Source: Mnemiopsis leidyi
Taxonomy: Eukaryota > Ctenophora > Tentaculata > Lobata > Bolinopsidae
Length of the DNA: 25,659 bases
Reading direction: 5' to 3'
NCBI GenBank assembly: GCA_000226015.1
Contig: JH155759.1
Location: forward strand, 279,281 to 304,939
In this document: in pieces, positions 1 through 10,766 of the stretch
Numbering within the stretch: position 1 is the first letter of the stretch
How the letters are laid out: each line of letters starts with the position of its first letter
Made by a program: the position numbers and the translations under genes
Notes under the pieces: generated by a model
Seen by the model: only the letters and a program-made list of their open reading frames with translations
What the model was told of the DNA's origin: nothing
The model's database searches: none

Positions 1-73
<73 letters not shown>

Positions 74-92
74 ACACACACACACACACACA
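1..92. repeat. CA dinucleotide microsatellite
   Basis: Nearly uninterrupted (CA)n from the first base of the window, with two CACG interruptions near 62-70. It runs off the left edge, so its true length is unknown. The complementary strand reads (TG)n. Confidence 0.97.
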
Positions 93-1372
93 GTTCAGGT
101 AACCCTGTCAATTGTAGCATTGTGACTAATGTTCCCCATCGTCCATGTGCGTTGGACTGGTACACAAATTGTGTTTGTCTGGGGTAGCTACCAGCCCTGC
201 ACCGGTTCCACACATTATGTTGCCTGGCTGGTAATCTGATTCGAAATAGCCGGCACACTCTGTCTTTACCGGATGGATTATGTTACTTTACATTAGGAAT
301 GAGCTATTTGTAAGTTTTGGAGGTCGTTGGAGGTTGGCGGGAATGTCCAGGATCATAGGCAAGTAGACGGAGGATATTTTAGCAAAACTTTTCAGGGAGA
401 TGTGTTTTGGTGATATGCCAGCTGGCTTGGTTTTGCTGCTCGTCAAACATGGCGATGTATGACGTTAAACTGCGATCGTTTCCAAATTTTGGATGGCTGT
501 TTTGGGATAAGATTTGTTTATGGTTAAACCGTTAAATCGCACGCAATTACCCAAATCGTTCGATTTTAGATTTACATGAGCATTTGAGTAGAAAAATATC
601 AAATAACTTACGACTGCATATAGAAATATAAATATTTACCAGCTAACAAAATGCGGGCAAAACGACCGACCTCCAGCAGTACAAAACGAGGTACTTATAC
701 CAGTACTGCTGCCGTGGCGGGTAGGATGCTGAAATTCTATTAACTATAAGGGTCTAGAACTTTCTCGACTTGAATGTGCGGAGAGAACGAAAGTGAAGAG
801 TGTATGAAGACTAACAGTGCAGTTGTATGGTCAGGGCTAAGGTATATTCTCGTTAAACGTGCCTCTTAACGTCCTATAAAGCCGTACTGCACATTGGTTT
901 TCCGGAAATGTTCATATCAGTTAGCCACGTCCCAGGACCCAGCGTCGACGAATAATTTAGCTGGCGTCGCTGTCGGCTAAAACTGACTGGCCTGCTTTTC
1001 GCGTCATAGAAAGAAGTTATTTAACTGTCATCTATTAAGGCTTTTTCTGGTCTTAAACTGAAAATCTAGTACAACCGTAGGTAACATGAAACAAAGGTAA
1101 AACATAATTTGATGAAAAAGTTTGGACAGGGTCACGAAGTTCAAAATTACAGGGCCATACTATTACTATTACTAGGGGGTTACACAACCAATATTGCCTA
1201 TAGTACAGGTTACTGTGCCATATATGCTGCTGAACACATTACTAAATTAAAAATGCGATTCAATTTTAATATAGATGGAGAAGTCATATGGCTGGAGTAG
1301 TGCTGCTGCCATTTGGTAATTAAATTCAGAATGCTCTCTGCCAGAGAAGGTCGGTGTACTCCGAGGTCAAAT

Positions 1373-1399
1373 CTTGCTCTGACAAATGGACAGAGCAAG
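1373..1399. repeat. Perfect 9-bp inverted repeat (hairpin)
   Basis: CTTGCTCTG at 1373-1381 pairs with CAGAGCAAG at 1391-1399 across a 9-nt loop. No neighbouring gene is recognised, so no role is proposed. Confidence 0.6.
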
Positions 1400-2700
1400 G
1401 GAGGGAGCTACGTCATTTTACAGCGATCGACACCTCCAAGCTAGCATCGTGGCGATATTAGCTAAAATTCTAGCTTCGTGCTTTTAGTTTTTTTAATTAA
1501 GGTTGTAATGAAGAGAAGGCAAATTGACAGGGTGGGAAGTAAAAAGAAATTGCTTTACTTTTCAACAACTCAAGCAAAGATATGACGGGGTTAGCAAACG
1601 TGTTCTAAATTTAGTCAAAATCCCAAAACTTTGCTAAGTTTCATCGAGAATAGCGGTCGGTATCTGATTGTTGATAAGCTGTCATCAACAGTCAACAAGA
1701 TAGCGCGGCAGTTAGAGTTGGCGGTTCCGACAAAAACAGGAATCCGGAATCTGACTTTCACTTGGCCATGTGAAAAAGCAAGATTAACTGTTTCAAAGTA
1801 AGCAAGTTTAAGAAGTCATACTTCAACAAAGACGGAGTACGCTGAGAAATTAAGGTTGTTGACTGTCGACTCTAACGGCTATACGTCCGCGGGGCGGTGA
1901 TCTAATCACTTATTGTCATTGAACGAGCCAGGTTCGAGTCAGACAATTTTTTGTTTTTATAGAAAAGACTTAACTACCAGACACTTATTTGTTCCACTCA
2001 CTTTGCGCATAAAGCTACAAAACAATAGCGACAAAATAAAATGGTAAGCGATAAACTGAGCCTGGTCAGCTATACAAGAACCTCCTCCGCGATCAATGCA
2101 AATCCAATCAACATGGTCACTAAATAGTCTTAGATTTCAACTTCCTAGACATGGGGTTGTGGGCCGCCAAAAGACACAGAATAGCTGTAAATGCAAGACT
2201 TAAGATCACTGAACTTTTCTATTAGCATGCAGGACATGTAAGAAGTGTGTTGCTATGTTTGACATCTCCATGTCGTGAGATAGCTTGCATGGTTCTTATA
2301 CTCATATCGACAAAGATACGGTATATTGCTAAATAGCTACTGTAAATTGTAATGAGACGAAAACCTTAGCTTAAAGACGGGAAATAGCGGATATGATCCA
2401 GAACTTCGGAACGAATTTGCTTTTGTTGTGTCGTAAAGAAGGTTCTATGATGAATACATTTAGAACTTGACATTTGGTAGCTCTTATCGAATATTATGCA
2501 GTTGTAAAAATGCAACCGCAAAGTACCAAGGGCAAGAAGTGCTACTAAATTTCAACTAAATACATCGTGCAGCTAATAAACAAAAGACAAATCGTAAAAC
2601 GTATGTTACAATACATGCGTGACGAGTGGAAAAGCTCAGAACTACGAGCACGACTGTCCACAAGGTATAGAAAGGTACATGTACACCAGATCAGCACGAC

Positions 2701-2735
2701 TCAGAGTCACATTTGTGGAGTCGCTGTGACTCTGA
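2701..2735. repeat. Perfect 11-bp inverted repeat (hairpin)
   Basis: TCAGAGTCACA at 2701-2711 is the exact reverse complement of TGTGACTCTGA at 2725-2735, with a 13-nt loop between them. The function is unknown. Confidence 0.7.
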
Positions 2736-3378
2736 AACCACAAATTCGGTAGAAGGAACTACAGACTATCTAAGGCGACCGTAAGAGGAAGAGAATAGTG
2801 ATCTTAATAACTTCAAAGTGACAAAGTGAAATTGGAACTCGCTACCTGATCTAATACGTGGAATTCTCAACTCGATTAAAGGGAAATGGAGATGGGACGT
2901 AACGTCTTTAAGTGCTACTCAATTATACCTCAATACAGGATTTACCGTACAATCTGAGGACTTATTGTTGTTGGAGTGAATTTTATGTATTCCAACTGAA
3001 ATGATGCACACTTACTATCCATAGGGTACTAGAAATGAAAGAAAAGATGAACGGTATGACCAAAGTTTGGCACTGTAACCTCATGAATTTCACATCAAAG
3101 ATTTAAAGAACAGTCAATTTCTTTTCAGTAAGTCTTGAGAACAATATTTGTATTGCTTTTATAGTTAAGTAATGAGTGAGTAATAATATGAAAAAATCAA
3201 TTACATAAACAGGACAAGTCAAAGTTACCGCCTCAGTAAAACTTACTAGCACTTTCGCGGGTTTCGGCCGCATATATTCAAAAATAATCATCGCCGTCTA
3301 ATCTTACCCAGACCCGCTGAACGTTGATACTGAGTTTACTGCCCGACAATCGCTGAAGCCGGCGATGGCGGACCCCGC

Positions 3379-3529
3379 AAGACATAAACAAAGCACTTTC
3401 CCAAAGTGAACCTAAAAGTTAAAGGTGGAAGACATGAACAAAGCACTTTCCCAAAGTGAACCTAAAAGTTAAAGATGGAAGACATGAACAAAGCATTTTC
3501 CCAAAGTGAACCTAAAAGTTTAAGGTCGG
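3379..3529. repeat. 50-bp tandem repeat, three copies
   Basis: The phrase GACATRAACAAAGCA recurs at 3381, 3431 and 3481, giving an exact 50-bp period. The copies differ by only a few bases. Each contains the small palindrome CACTTT-CCC-AAAGTG (first at 3394-3408; one mismatch in the third copy). Confidence 0.93.
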
Positions 3530-4654
3530 AAACTGGAGAAGAAGAGTAAAAAGAGAAAAGCGGATGTGCAGGGTTTCCCACGTAACGCTGTATGGTAGAA
3601 CGGAGCTATATTGTTGGCCGGGAAAGGCAGTGGCACTAGCCAGCTTCTCGGAAGCGAGTCAGATCGCCTGTTTGCCTGGCTGGCTTGTCTGTCAAAGATT
3701 TTGCCCAAACTTGGCCTTCTCGTCTGCTTCCCCCAACGTTAAATCTTCTACGTCTTCTAGCCGTGTAGGTTTTCACAGTGGGGTCCTGGTAGCGCCTGGT
3801 GGGACCTATCCTAAACCTATTTTATCCTTTCTTCACGGGAAAACCGATAAAGTCGATATCGCTATGATATAGCGCTTCCCGGAAGTAGTGAAGATTGTTC
3901 GTGCAGATGTTCCCAATTTAGCAGTTGATTAGTGCTAATCAGTATAGGTGTCCCTGACGTTATCCAGGAGAATCCGTATTGTCAGCATTTCAAATGACGG
4001 CTGTCATATCAACACTTGGTCGCAATGAGGGGGTTCTTACTTCTGACCTGAGCTATTTACACTGATTTTCTTTGACCGTGTCATTAAATCCCGTCTCGTT
4101 GATGTAAGCCGTCCAGCTCAGTTTATTTCACCACTGTTTCGGTGGTTTTAAAACTGTCGGCGGAGTCAGATCACCTGTTGAAGCACCTGTAATTGCGATG
4201 CACAACGACAGTTGAGCTTTTTAACATAGAATAATAATCCAAGGAAAGCTGCTTGACAAGTATTATATCCGATAGATGTTAAGCAGCTTCTCACATCTTT
4301 GTTCCACCCGAGTTTGACCAGTACTCAATACTCTTTATTTCACCTACTCTTTATTTAAGTATAAACTTATACCTAGGCAACGCCACGGTAACATTTGAAT
4401 ATGGGGTGCACAGGATCAAAATTTACTTACAGAATTTAGTATCTGTATATTGTAAATTTGGGACTGCATCAGTATATACTACTGCAATTGTTTCTGTTTG
4501 CAATAAATAATTTCCTGATTCAAAACTTATATTAAACATTTTACCGAAAAAGAAGCTAGGGTTGAATATAATTTCACTTTAACAAAAACGAGTTTAAAGT
4601 ATATCCCGTTCACATAATAAGCGTCATATATATAATCATAAACCTGAAGAAGGG
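3530..4654. other. No recognisable gene
   Basis: The part at 3540-3880 is somewhat GC-richer and has an open frame of 102 codons on the + strand (3564-3872). Its translation shows no domain, signal peptide or repeat pattern, and an overlapping minus-strand frame is also open. I treat it as chance. The remainder is AT-rich with stops in all frames. Confidence 0.55.
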
Positions 4655-5003
4655 CAAATGTGTCGCTACAGTAACACAAAAGTCAAAAAATTGGCCAAAT
4701 GCCGCAACAAAAATACAAAAGTTGAGCAAATGTGTCGCAACAATAAATCAAAAATACAAAAGTTGAGCAAATGTGTCGCAACAATATAACAAAAATACAA
4801 AATTTGGTCAAATGAAATGTGTCGCAACAATAAAATTAAAACAAAAATACAAAAGTTGAGCAAATGTGTCGCAACAATAAAACAAAAATACAAATGTTGA
4901 GCAAATGTGTCGCAACAATAAAACAAAAATACAAATGTTGAGCAAATGTGTCGCAACAATAAAACAAAAATACAGAAGTTGAGCAAATGTGTCGCAACAA
5001 TAT
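4655..5003. repeat. 41-bp minisatellite, about nine copies
   Basis: The core CAAATGTGTCGCAACAATAA recurs; in the later copies the start falls at 4861, 4902, 4943 and 4984, an exact 41-bp period. Earlier copies are more diverged and vary in length. Because 41 is not a multiple of three, the minus strand reads through in rotating frames. This produces an artefactual open frame of 150 codons (4666-5118) rich in Cys, Phe and Leu. Confidence 0.95.
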
Positions 5004-5267
5004 GCTGGTTCAACACCAGGACTAACTCCGGCCTTTCAACATGAGTTTTTAACATCTTGCCAGAGAGAGAAAAACGGCACATTATATTATATTCGACCTG
5101 AGTTAAATACTGTGCCACTTATTGACCGGCCAACCGAGGCAAATGTTAGGAGGAACAGTGCATGAAAGGCGGTGTTATAATCTTGAAGTATATAGTAGTC
5201 AGGGAGACTTGACTGCAGCAACTTCAGCACCTTATGTACAGCCCGCTTACTGCTTCGCTGTTCTTGT

Positions 5268-5715
5268 TGGTCGCTCTCGCTCCAAATATAGCAACTCTCG
5301 CTCACTTCCAAATATAGCAACTCTCGCTCACTTCCAAATAAGCAACTCTCGCTCAGTTCCAAATATAGCAACTCTCGCTCACTTCCAAATATAGCAACTC
5401 TCGCTCATTTTCAAATATAGCAACTCTCGCTCACTTTTCCAAATATAGCAACTCTCGTTCGCTTCCAAATATAGCAACTCTCGATCACTCCCAAATATAG
5501 CAACTCTCGTTCGCTTTCAAATATAGCAACTCTCGCTCACTTCCAAATATAGCAACTCTCGCTCAGTTCCAAATATATAGCAACTCTCGTTCGCTTCCAA
5601 ATATAGCAACTCTCGTTCGCTTCCAAATATAGCAACTCTCGCTCACTCCCAAATATAGCAACTCTCGCTCACTTCCAAATATAGTAACTCTCGTTCGCTT
5701 TCAAATATAGCAAAA
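5268..5715. repeat. 26-bp minisatellite, about 17 copies
   Basis: The unit is roughly CCAAATATAGCAACTCTCGC followed by TCACTT. Clean copies begin at 5281, 5307 and 5333; later copies vary at CTCACTT/GTTCGCTT/GATCACTC and carry 1-2 nt indels. Short open frames on both strands here come from the repeat and are not called as genes. Confidence 0.95.
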
Positions 5716-6347
5716 AACATGAATTTTACTGCTGCTTCCGATTTTCGGAACGTTTATCGACACCCCTCAAATAATGATTATTTTCTATAACTATTTGTGC
5801 TTGTGCATGTGAAGCACGAAAATGATAATCAGGTACTTTGATTTACGGTTGCATTAAAGCATAAACTAAAACATAAATCGTTAAAAAACATAATCAACAT
5901 GGTTGCAAAAGAACTCTGTGGTTTTCATTATAAAGAAAGGCATGGCAAAATCCTGGCTTTGCAAGACTTCATGATAAAATAAAGCGTGGCAGACAGAAAA
6001 GGTTCATGGCTTCACAGCCAGAACAAATATGTAGTTGAGCTCAGTCCGAGTGTAACTGTCATGTAGTGCGATTGACCGTAACCGGTTTCATCGATTAAAG
6101 TACGACAGCGACTAATTCGAAACGGCGACCTTTAAGAGCGGACTCCTACACGTAGACAGGCCCAAGAGTACGAGAGTACGTAATGCGGACTGCAGCACTG
6201 TCAGGCTAGAATGACGGGTTGGATAAGTAGCGGATAAATAGTTTCTGTGCTAGGTTTTGTCATGATTACGTCCGGGAGTCATGATGGGAATGTTACAGCT
6301 GGAATGAGATGGACACCATGATGTCATAAAGTGCTCAGACTACCTCG
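5716..6347. other. No recognisable gene
   Basis: About 630 bp between two minisatellites. I see no open frame longer than about 60 codons, no domain and no convincing exon. Confidence 0.6.
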
Positions 6348-6660
6348 TTATATGTGGTAGTGGTAATGTACTCAGAGAAATAGGTTATAATACGTGGTAA
6401 GGTACTCAGAGAAATAGGTTATAATATGTGGTAAGGTACTCAGAGAAATAGGTTATAATATGTGGTAAGGTACTCAGAGAAATAGGTTATAATATGTGGT
6501 AATGTGCTCAGAGAAATAGGTTATAATATGTGGTAATGTACTCAGAGAAATAGGTTATAATATGTGGTAATGTACTCAGAGAAATAGGTTATAATATGTG
6601 GTAATGTGCTCAGAGAACCAGGTTATAATAATAATATCTGGTAATGTGCTCAGAGAACTG
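6348..6660. repeat. 34-bp minisatellite, about nine copies
   Basis: CTCAGAGAAATAGGTTATAA recurs at 6371, 6405, 6439, 6473, 6507, 6541 and 6575, an exact 34-bp period. A diverged copy follows at 6609, and a last one at 6649 after a 6-bp ATAATA insertion. Copies differ mainly at GGTACT/TGTGCT/TGTACT, which shows ordered spreading of variants. Confidence 0.96.
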
Positions 6661-7421
6661 CAGGTCAGAGCTATTACAAATACAGGTGCTGGCAATGATC
6701 TGGAGTAGCGGCGGGAGTGGTAACAGACTGTGTTGAAGTCCGTGAGTTGAGCGACAGTTGTTGTCTGAATGTTTTTATCCGGGACTTCTGGTGTTTTAGT
6801 ATAACTGTATTTGTATCGACGACAGTGAAATTATAACAAACTAATGCAAAGTGCTGAGACGCTTATAAGTATAACAGTTGGTTTATACTAATAAACTGTA
6901 AATGTAAAATAATGCAAGGAAATAAGTACTCTGTCTTGTCATCGACAGAAAAAAACTTACCTCATTCAGAAAATACTTTCTGTAGGTGATTAACGTGTAG
7001 CGTAAATTTCAACAGCCCAACATTGCCACAAACTGAATAACGCAATCCGAAAATATAGAATATGACTAACGAAATTTCCTCCACTAAAATAGTGCGATGC
7101 ACTAAGTAACGACTATGTCACTATGGTGACATGGTTAACAACCGTGTCACCAGGTAACAAGAACGATCTTACATCTGCCTGGGAACCTCAGTCTTTGTCG
7201 GAAGGGACCGTAGAGAGAACCACGCACCGCCCAGCAATCTTACATCCGCTAAAAACTGCGAGACTAGAGAAAAGTGTGCACACACATTTCCAGAGACTGG
7301 CTGTGTGCACATAATATAATATAGCGTCATGTAACCCGACACGAGTGTTACTGCCGGTATTTCATTGTATTCATTCGGCAGCCTGGTCATCTGCCCCTAT
7401 CTACAGCGAGGGGCAGCAAGC
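6661..7421. other. No recognisable gene
   Basis: Spacer between minisatellites. It contains a perfect 7-bp inverted repeat ATGTCAC-tatg-GTGACAT near 7114-7131. The slightly GC-richer part at 7123-7320 has short open frames on both strands, but nothing in their translations is recognisable. Confidence 0.55.
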
Positions 7422-7651
7422 CTTGTAGTGGGACAGCTAGCTTGTAGTGGGGCAGCTAGCTTGTAGTGGGACAGCTAGCTTGTAGTGGGGCAGCTAGCTT
7501 GTAGTGGGGCAGCTAGTTTGTAGTGGGACAGCTAGCTTGTAGTGGAGCAGCTAGCTTGTAGTGGGACAGCTAGCTTGTAGTGGGACAGCTAGCTTGTAGT
7601 GGGGCAGCTAGCTTGTAGTGGGGCAGCTAGCTTGTAGTGGGACAGCTAGCT
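7422..7651. repeat. 19-bp minisatellite, 12 copies
   Basis: Twelve copies of CTTGTAGTGGGRCAGCTAG with an invariant 19-bp period from 7422 to the last unit starting at 7631. Variation is almost confined to one position (GGGACAG or GGGGCAG). Each junction recreates the palindrome AGCTAGCT. The lack of indels suggests recent expansion. Confidence 0.97.
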
Positions 7652-9138
7652 TTTAGCGTTGTCTGCTTAGTTAACCATTCGAAATTAACGCAACTGAAAT
7701 GAGAAAGATGACGATGACACTTATTGACGTCAATATTGAATATATTATACATTTTGCGGATACGGATGACCAGATTTTGGTAGTAATGGAGTGCAGATTG
7801 CTGCATTCCGTCTTTAGCATATGTGGGTATATATTTCAATGTGGGCCCCATATTGAAGAAAGAGTAATTTCGCAGAGGAGGAATTTTAATTTTTTGATTA
7901 ATCCCAGGACGAAGATTGTGCTCAGAAACTCTGGACAGCAAATTTACCAGCAATTTAAAGTAATTGTATTGTGAAGATCAAAGGACTTGACGCTTTTCTT
8001 GCTTGCAATGTAACCATAGTTCATTGATTAAAGTCGTTTTAACTTACGGATATTTTACAAGCACGACCGATGTCAGATTTAAATTGCTTTTAAGAGCTAA
8101 ATTGGTGATGCATATTGCATAGCATTCAAAATTTTAAATCTTGGGCCATACAGAACGAACCGTACATTGCATTTATTTGCAAATTTTATCCGTGGTAGAT
8201 TAATGGCAGAAAAAAAAACTGATCTCAATAGACCAAACAAGTTCGGTGAAAATTCGGGCGACAAGGCTTCACTAAACTGCCTGCAACACATTATTAAAGC
8301 GCTGTGTTAAACATTGTCTGTAAGCTTATTGGTAAATCGAAACTTCCTTCCAAGACAAACAACCGACCATACGAGATAACTTTATTATTTAGTTATTTGT
8401 TTTCCTGCTTTTGAAAAAGAACATGGTCATGAATGTACGTGGTGCAGTGAAAATTTAAAATTGCTGCCACAAACCCCTGTTTTCTGCAATTCCCTCTGAC
8501 ACGCTAGGGAAATGGACGATATTACCATTAATTATTGAGGTGATGTGATGAAAATAGAAAATGATAGGTGATCAGAAAAATCAAAATATTGACGATATAC
8601 GAATACATGTATAGGCATGTATTATGTAGGCATGTATCATTATCATATAGGTATGTATTACATGGGCTGTTTAGACCATTGTTTCTATTTCAAATGTGAT
8701 GATATGATTCATGTGATACAATTTACATACATTCGTAGGTGCATATAGCTATATAGCTATATAGCTATATAGCTATATTGCATTGAGTACCAGCATTAGT
8801 AGCACTAGTAGCAGTGTGATAATAATGACATAATTCTGTGAAATAAAAAACTTCCCTCTTCTTCACGACATTTGATACTGTCAGTAGACTCGTCAATCAA
8901 ATTTTTTAAATACGATAGCGCTAAAACACTGCATCCTGCAAATTGTTGATGTGATATCAGTAGACAGCTTGCGCGGGGCTTGTCCTTCAGTGTATTTTCT
9001 GGAACTTTTACTCCCGTAAAGTTGACCAAAGTAGTTTTGCTTTCTTAATTCCTGACATTTGATCACTATATGACTTCTTAAAGTTACAACATATATTGCT
9101 CAAGTAACTTCAAACCGGTCGCTTACTTTGTTTCCGAC
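7652..9138. other. No recognisable gene; palindromes and AT-rich repeats
   Basis: Open frames of about 90-108 codons overlap on opposite strands at 7627-7974 without recognisable domains. Two adjacent palindromes lie at 7788-7809 and 7835-7857. A stretch of ATGTAT-rich degenerate repeats at 8600-8665 precedes an 8-bp ATATAGCT array at 8743-8778. The last 100 bp are presumably the promoter or 5' UTR of the receptor-like gene starting at 9139, but I see no clear TATA box. Confidence 0.5.
8743..8778. repeat. 8-bp ATATAGCT tandem array
   Basis: Four-plus perfect copies of ATATAGCT. The unit is self-complementary, so the whole array can fold on itself. Confidence 0.9.
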
Positions 9139-9346
9139 ATGACCCACCAACCCAGCCCTATTAACGAGCTGGCGGACTTCACCCTGCTACAAACCATCAC
9201 CTCCCTCTATCTCCTGATCTCGCTCTACATCGGGCTGTTCAACGTCCTCTACCTTGTCCGGAACTGGAGGAGGTTGAGGCTGGAGGGTCTGAGGGGGTCT
9301 CTTCTGATGCACTTCAGTCTTGTCCTCACTCCTCTCTTCTTCATCA
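9139..9346 (+). CDS. Exon with helix 1 and start of helix 2 of the 7TM receptor-like gene
   Basis: The ATG at 9139 opens a frame with a short hydrophilic start, a hydrophobic helix (LYLLISLYIGLFNVLYLV), a basic loop, then another hydrophobic run ending in LTPLFFI. The likely donor is GTTAGT at 9347. An in-frame stop follows immediately at 9349-9351, consistent with an exon end. Codon composition is GC-rich compared with the flanks. Confidence 0.65.
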
Positions 9347-10766
9347 GTTAGTTTTATTTTTCTAAAATTGTACAAGGAACCTTTCATTGTAGTCGTATTA
9401 TCAATGCAGTCAAATTTAAACAAATTGACATGTTATGATTGCAATATACCTGGGAATCCATAGCTAGTACATTATGCATGATATAGTGAATTATTTATAG
9501 GCGAAAATATTTGGAACCAGAAAAATGCATTTATGTGTAGGAATGATCACTGGGCAAAGATAAACTGTATACATTGGAAACGGATCAGGAATGCGTTGAG
9601 TGCAATATCTGAGGTGACAAATTGTTTAATCTTCATAGAACTTATCAAACAGCATGATCGATGATTTGAATGGAAATTTCGATTTCATCATCTGTTCAAA
9701 TTTCCGTCCATCAGCTAATTCACGTCATGCGGCTCTTAACATCGTCCCTCTCACCTACTTAAAGCATGTTGTTCAATGTAAACATTTTATGCTTTTATAC
9801 TGTTATACTTTTATTTTATACTTTTATGCTTTTATACTTTAATAGCCATTTCCCTTTTTTAGTTTAGTAATTATGTGTGATTATAGTTCGCTATAGTTCT
9901 TGTGACCTTGTGTGTCGTTAACGGTTAGATCGTGTTACTGTTAATCGAAAAATCGCAAGTTAATTTTTAACGTTCGCGTATAATTCACGGCAAAATTCTT
10001 GTCTCAGGCGCTGGCGATCCTGTTCTTCTGGTTTCGAGGGCAAACCTTCTATCAAAACCCTCTCCTCAACGGCCTCTTCATCTCAAACGAATCGAAATCC
10101 AAGATCCTGAACTACATCCTGTTGACGCTGATCATGGTGTACCCAGCAAGTTACACGGCCTACAGCATGTCCTATTTCTGGCTGGAACACCACGAATACA
10201 ACTACCTCGTCATCAACCATCTCTGTTACCTGAACTACACCAACAGCTCCTACACCCCCATAGGTTCTCTTACCCCGTCCAGACCGGCACATCCGGCAGA
10301 GACTATCAGTTTAACGTCCCCAGAACACAAAGACCCCATTCCGATGCTCCTCAGTTCCGGGTTCCAGTTCATGCAGCTCCTCCTGCACCTATTGGTTATC
10401 ATTCCCTTCCTTGTTCCCTTCCTCAGGTTTGTCAGGGACCGAGAGAGGGACATGCCGGAAGTCAACACCCTCCTGAAGAGGTGTCTCCTGGTTACAGGTA
10501 TCATCTTGACAGTTAACGTTTTCACCTGGCTTATGGGACATCTTCTTGCTCCCTTTATGCCGTTGTCTAAGTTTCTGATCGATGCGATAGCGGATTTGAG
10601 GATATGTGTCGGGGTGATCCTAGCCACCTTGACAATGTCGAACTGGAGGGAAGTATTGATGCCGTGGCGCGTTGCTAGGGCAACCAATATGTTTTCGCAG
10701 AGTTCTAGAAGACATCATTCGACTGAACAAACGATCTTAACTAATACTTTAGCGGACAATTCGTAA
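9139..10766 (+). CDS. Divergent seven-transmembrane receptor-like protein (gene span, one or more exons unresolved)
   Basis: Two coding islands on the same strand together read as a 7TM membrane protein. The first (9139-9346) gives a short N-terminus, helix 1 (about residues 16-40), a basic loop (RNWRRLR) and the start of helix 2. The second (10008-10766, 252 residues) gives the end of helix 3, helices 4-7 and a cytoplasmic tail. The two predicted splice ends do not match in phase: the donor at 9347 leaves phase 1, while the acceptor at 10006-10007 requires phase 0. By comparison with ordinary rhodopsin-class receptors roughly 35-40 residues are missing (end of helix 2, loop, most of helix 3), so at least one small exon should lie between 9347 and 10007. 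DRY, CWxP and NPxxY are not recognisable. The 7TM topology is well supported; family and ligand are unknown. Confidence 0.65.
10008..10766 (+). CDS. 3' exon with helices 3 (part) to 7 of the 7TM receptor-like gene
   Basis: A pyrimidine-rich stretch and TCTCAG precede the exon, which stays open for 252 residues. From its start: helix 3 end (1-10); an FRGQ motif where DRY would be; helix 4 (about 33-57); a long extracellular loop with Cys73 and overlapping N-glycosylation motifs NYT/NSS (76-81); helix 5 (about 117-142); helix 6 (about 159-183); helix 7 (about 188-210). It ends SNWREVL, like the start of helix 8 in many rhodopsin-class receptors. A polar Ser/Thr tail follows. The stop is TAA at 10764-10766. 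Confidence 0.75.
   Translation, partial: ALAILFFWFRGQTFYQNPLLNGLFISNESKSKILNYILLTLIMVYPASYTAYSMSYFWLEHHEYNYLVINHLCYLNYTNSSYTPIGSLTPSRPAHPAETISLTSPEHKDPIPMLLSSGFQFMQLLLHLLVIIPFLVPFLRFVRDRERDMPEVNTLLKRCLLVTGIILTVNVFTWLMGHLLAPFMPLSKFLIDAIADLRICVGVILATLTMSNWREVLMPWRVARATNMFSQSSRRHHSTEQTILTNTLADNS

Larger units (their letters stand above)
93..3378. other. No recognisable gene
   Basis: AT-rich sequence with only short open frames (about 60 codons or fewer), none resembling a known domain or bounded by convincing splice sites. It contains two clear inverted repeats: 1373-1381 with 1391-1399 (9-bp stem) and 2701-2711 with 2725-2735 (11-bp stem). It may be intergenic or a long intron of a gene lying to the left. 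Confidence 0.6.

Noticed and set aside
1931..1940. GGTTCGAGTC, similar to a tRNA B box
   Set aside because: The flanks cannot form a T stem or a cloverleaf. At most it is a decayed SINE or tRNA remnant.
3564..3872. + strand 102-codon frame in a GC-richer patch
   Set aside because: No domain, signal peptide or splice support, and the opposite strand is also open.
4666..5118. Minus-strand open frame of 150 codons
   Set aside because: Generated by the 41-bp minisatellite read in shifting frames; low complexity, with no start context or splice support.
3379..7651. Regular repeats resembling a CRISPR array
   Set aside because: The repeats are head-to-tail without unique spacers, and the genome is clearly animal.
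9715..9767. Candidate middle exon of the 7TM gene
   Set aside because: In phase at both ends, but too short for the missing segment and with a weak donor. Noted, not called.
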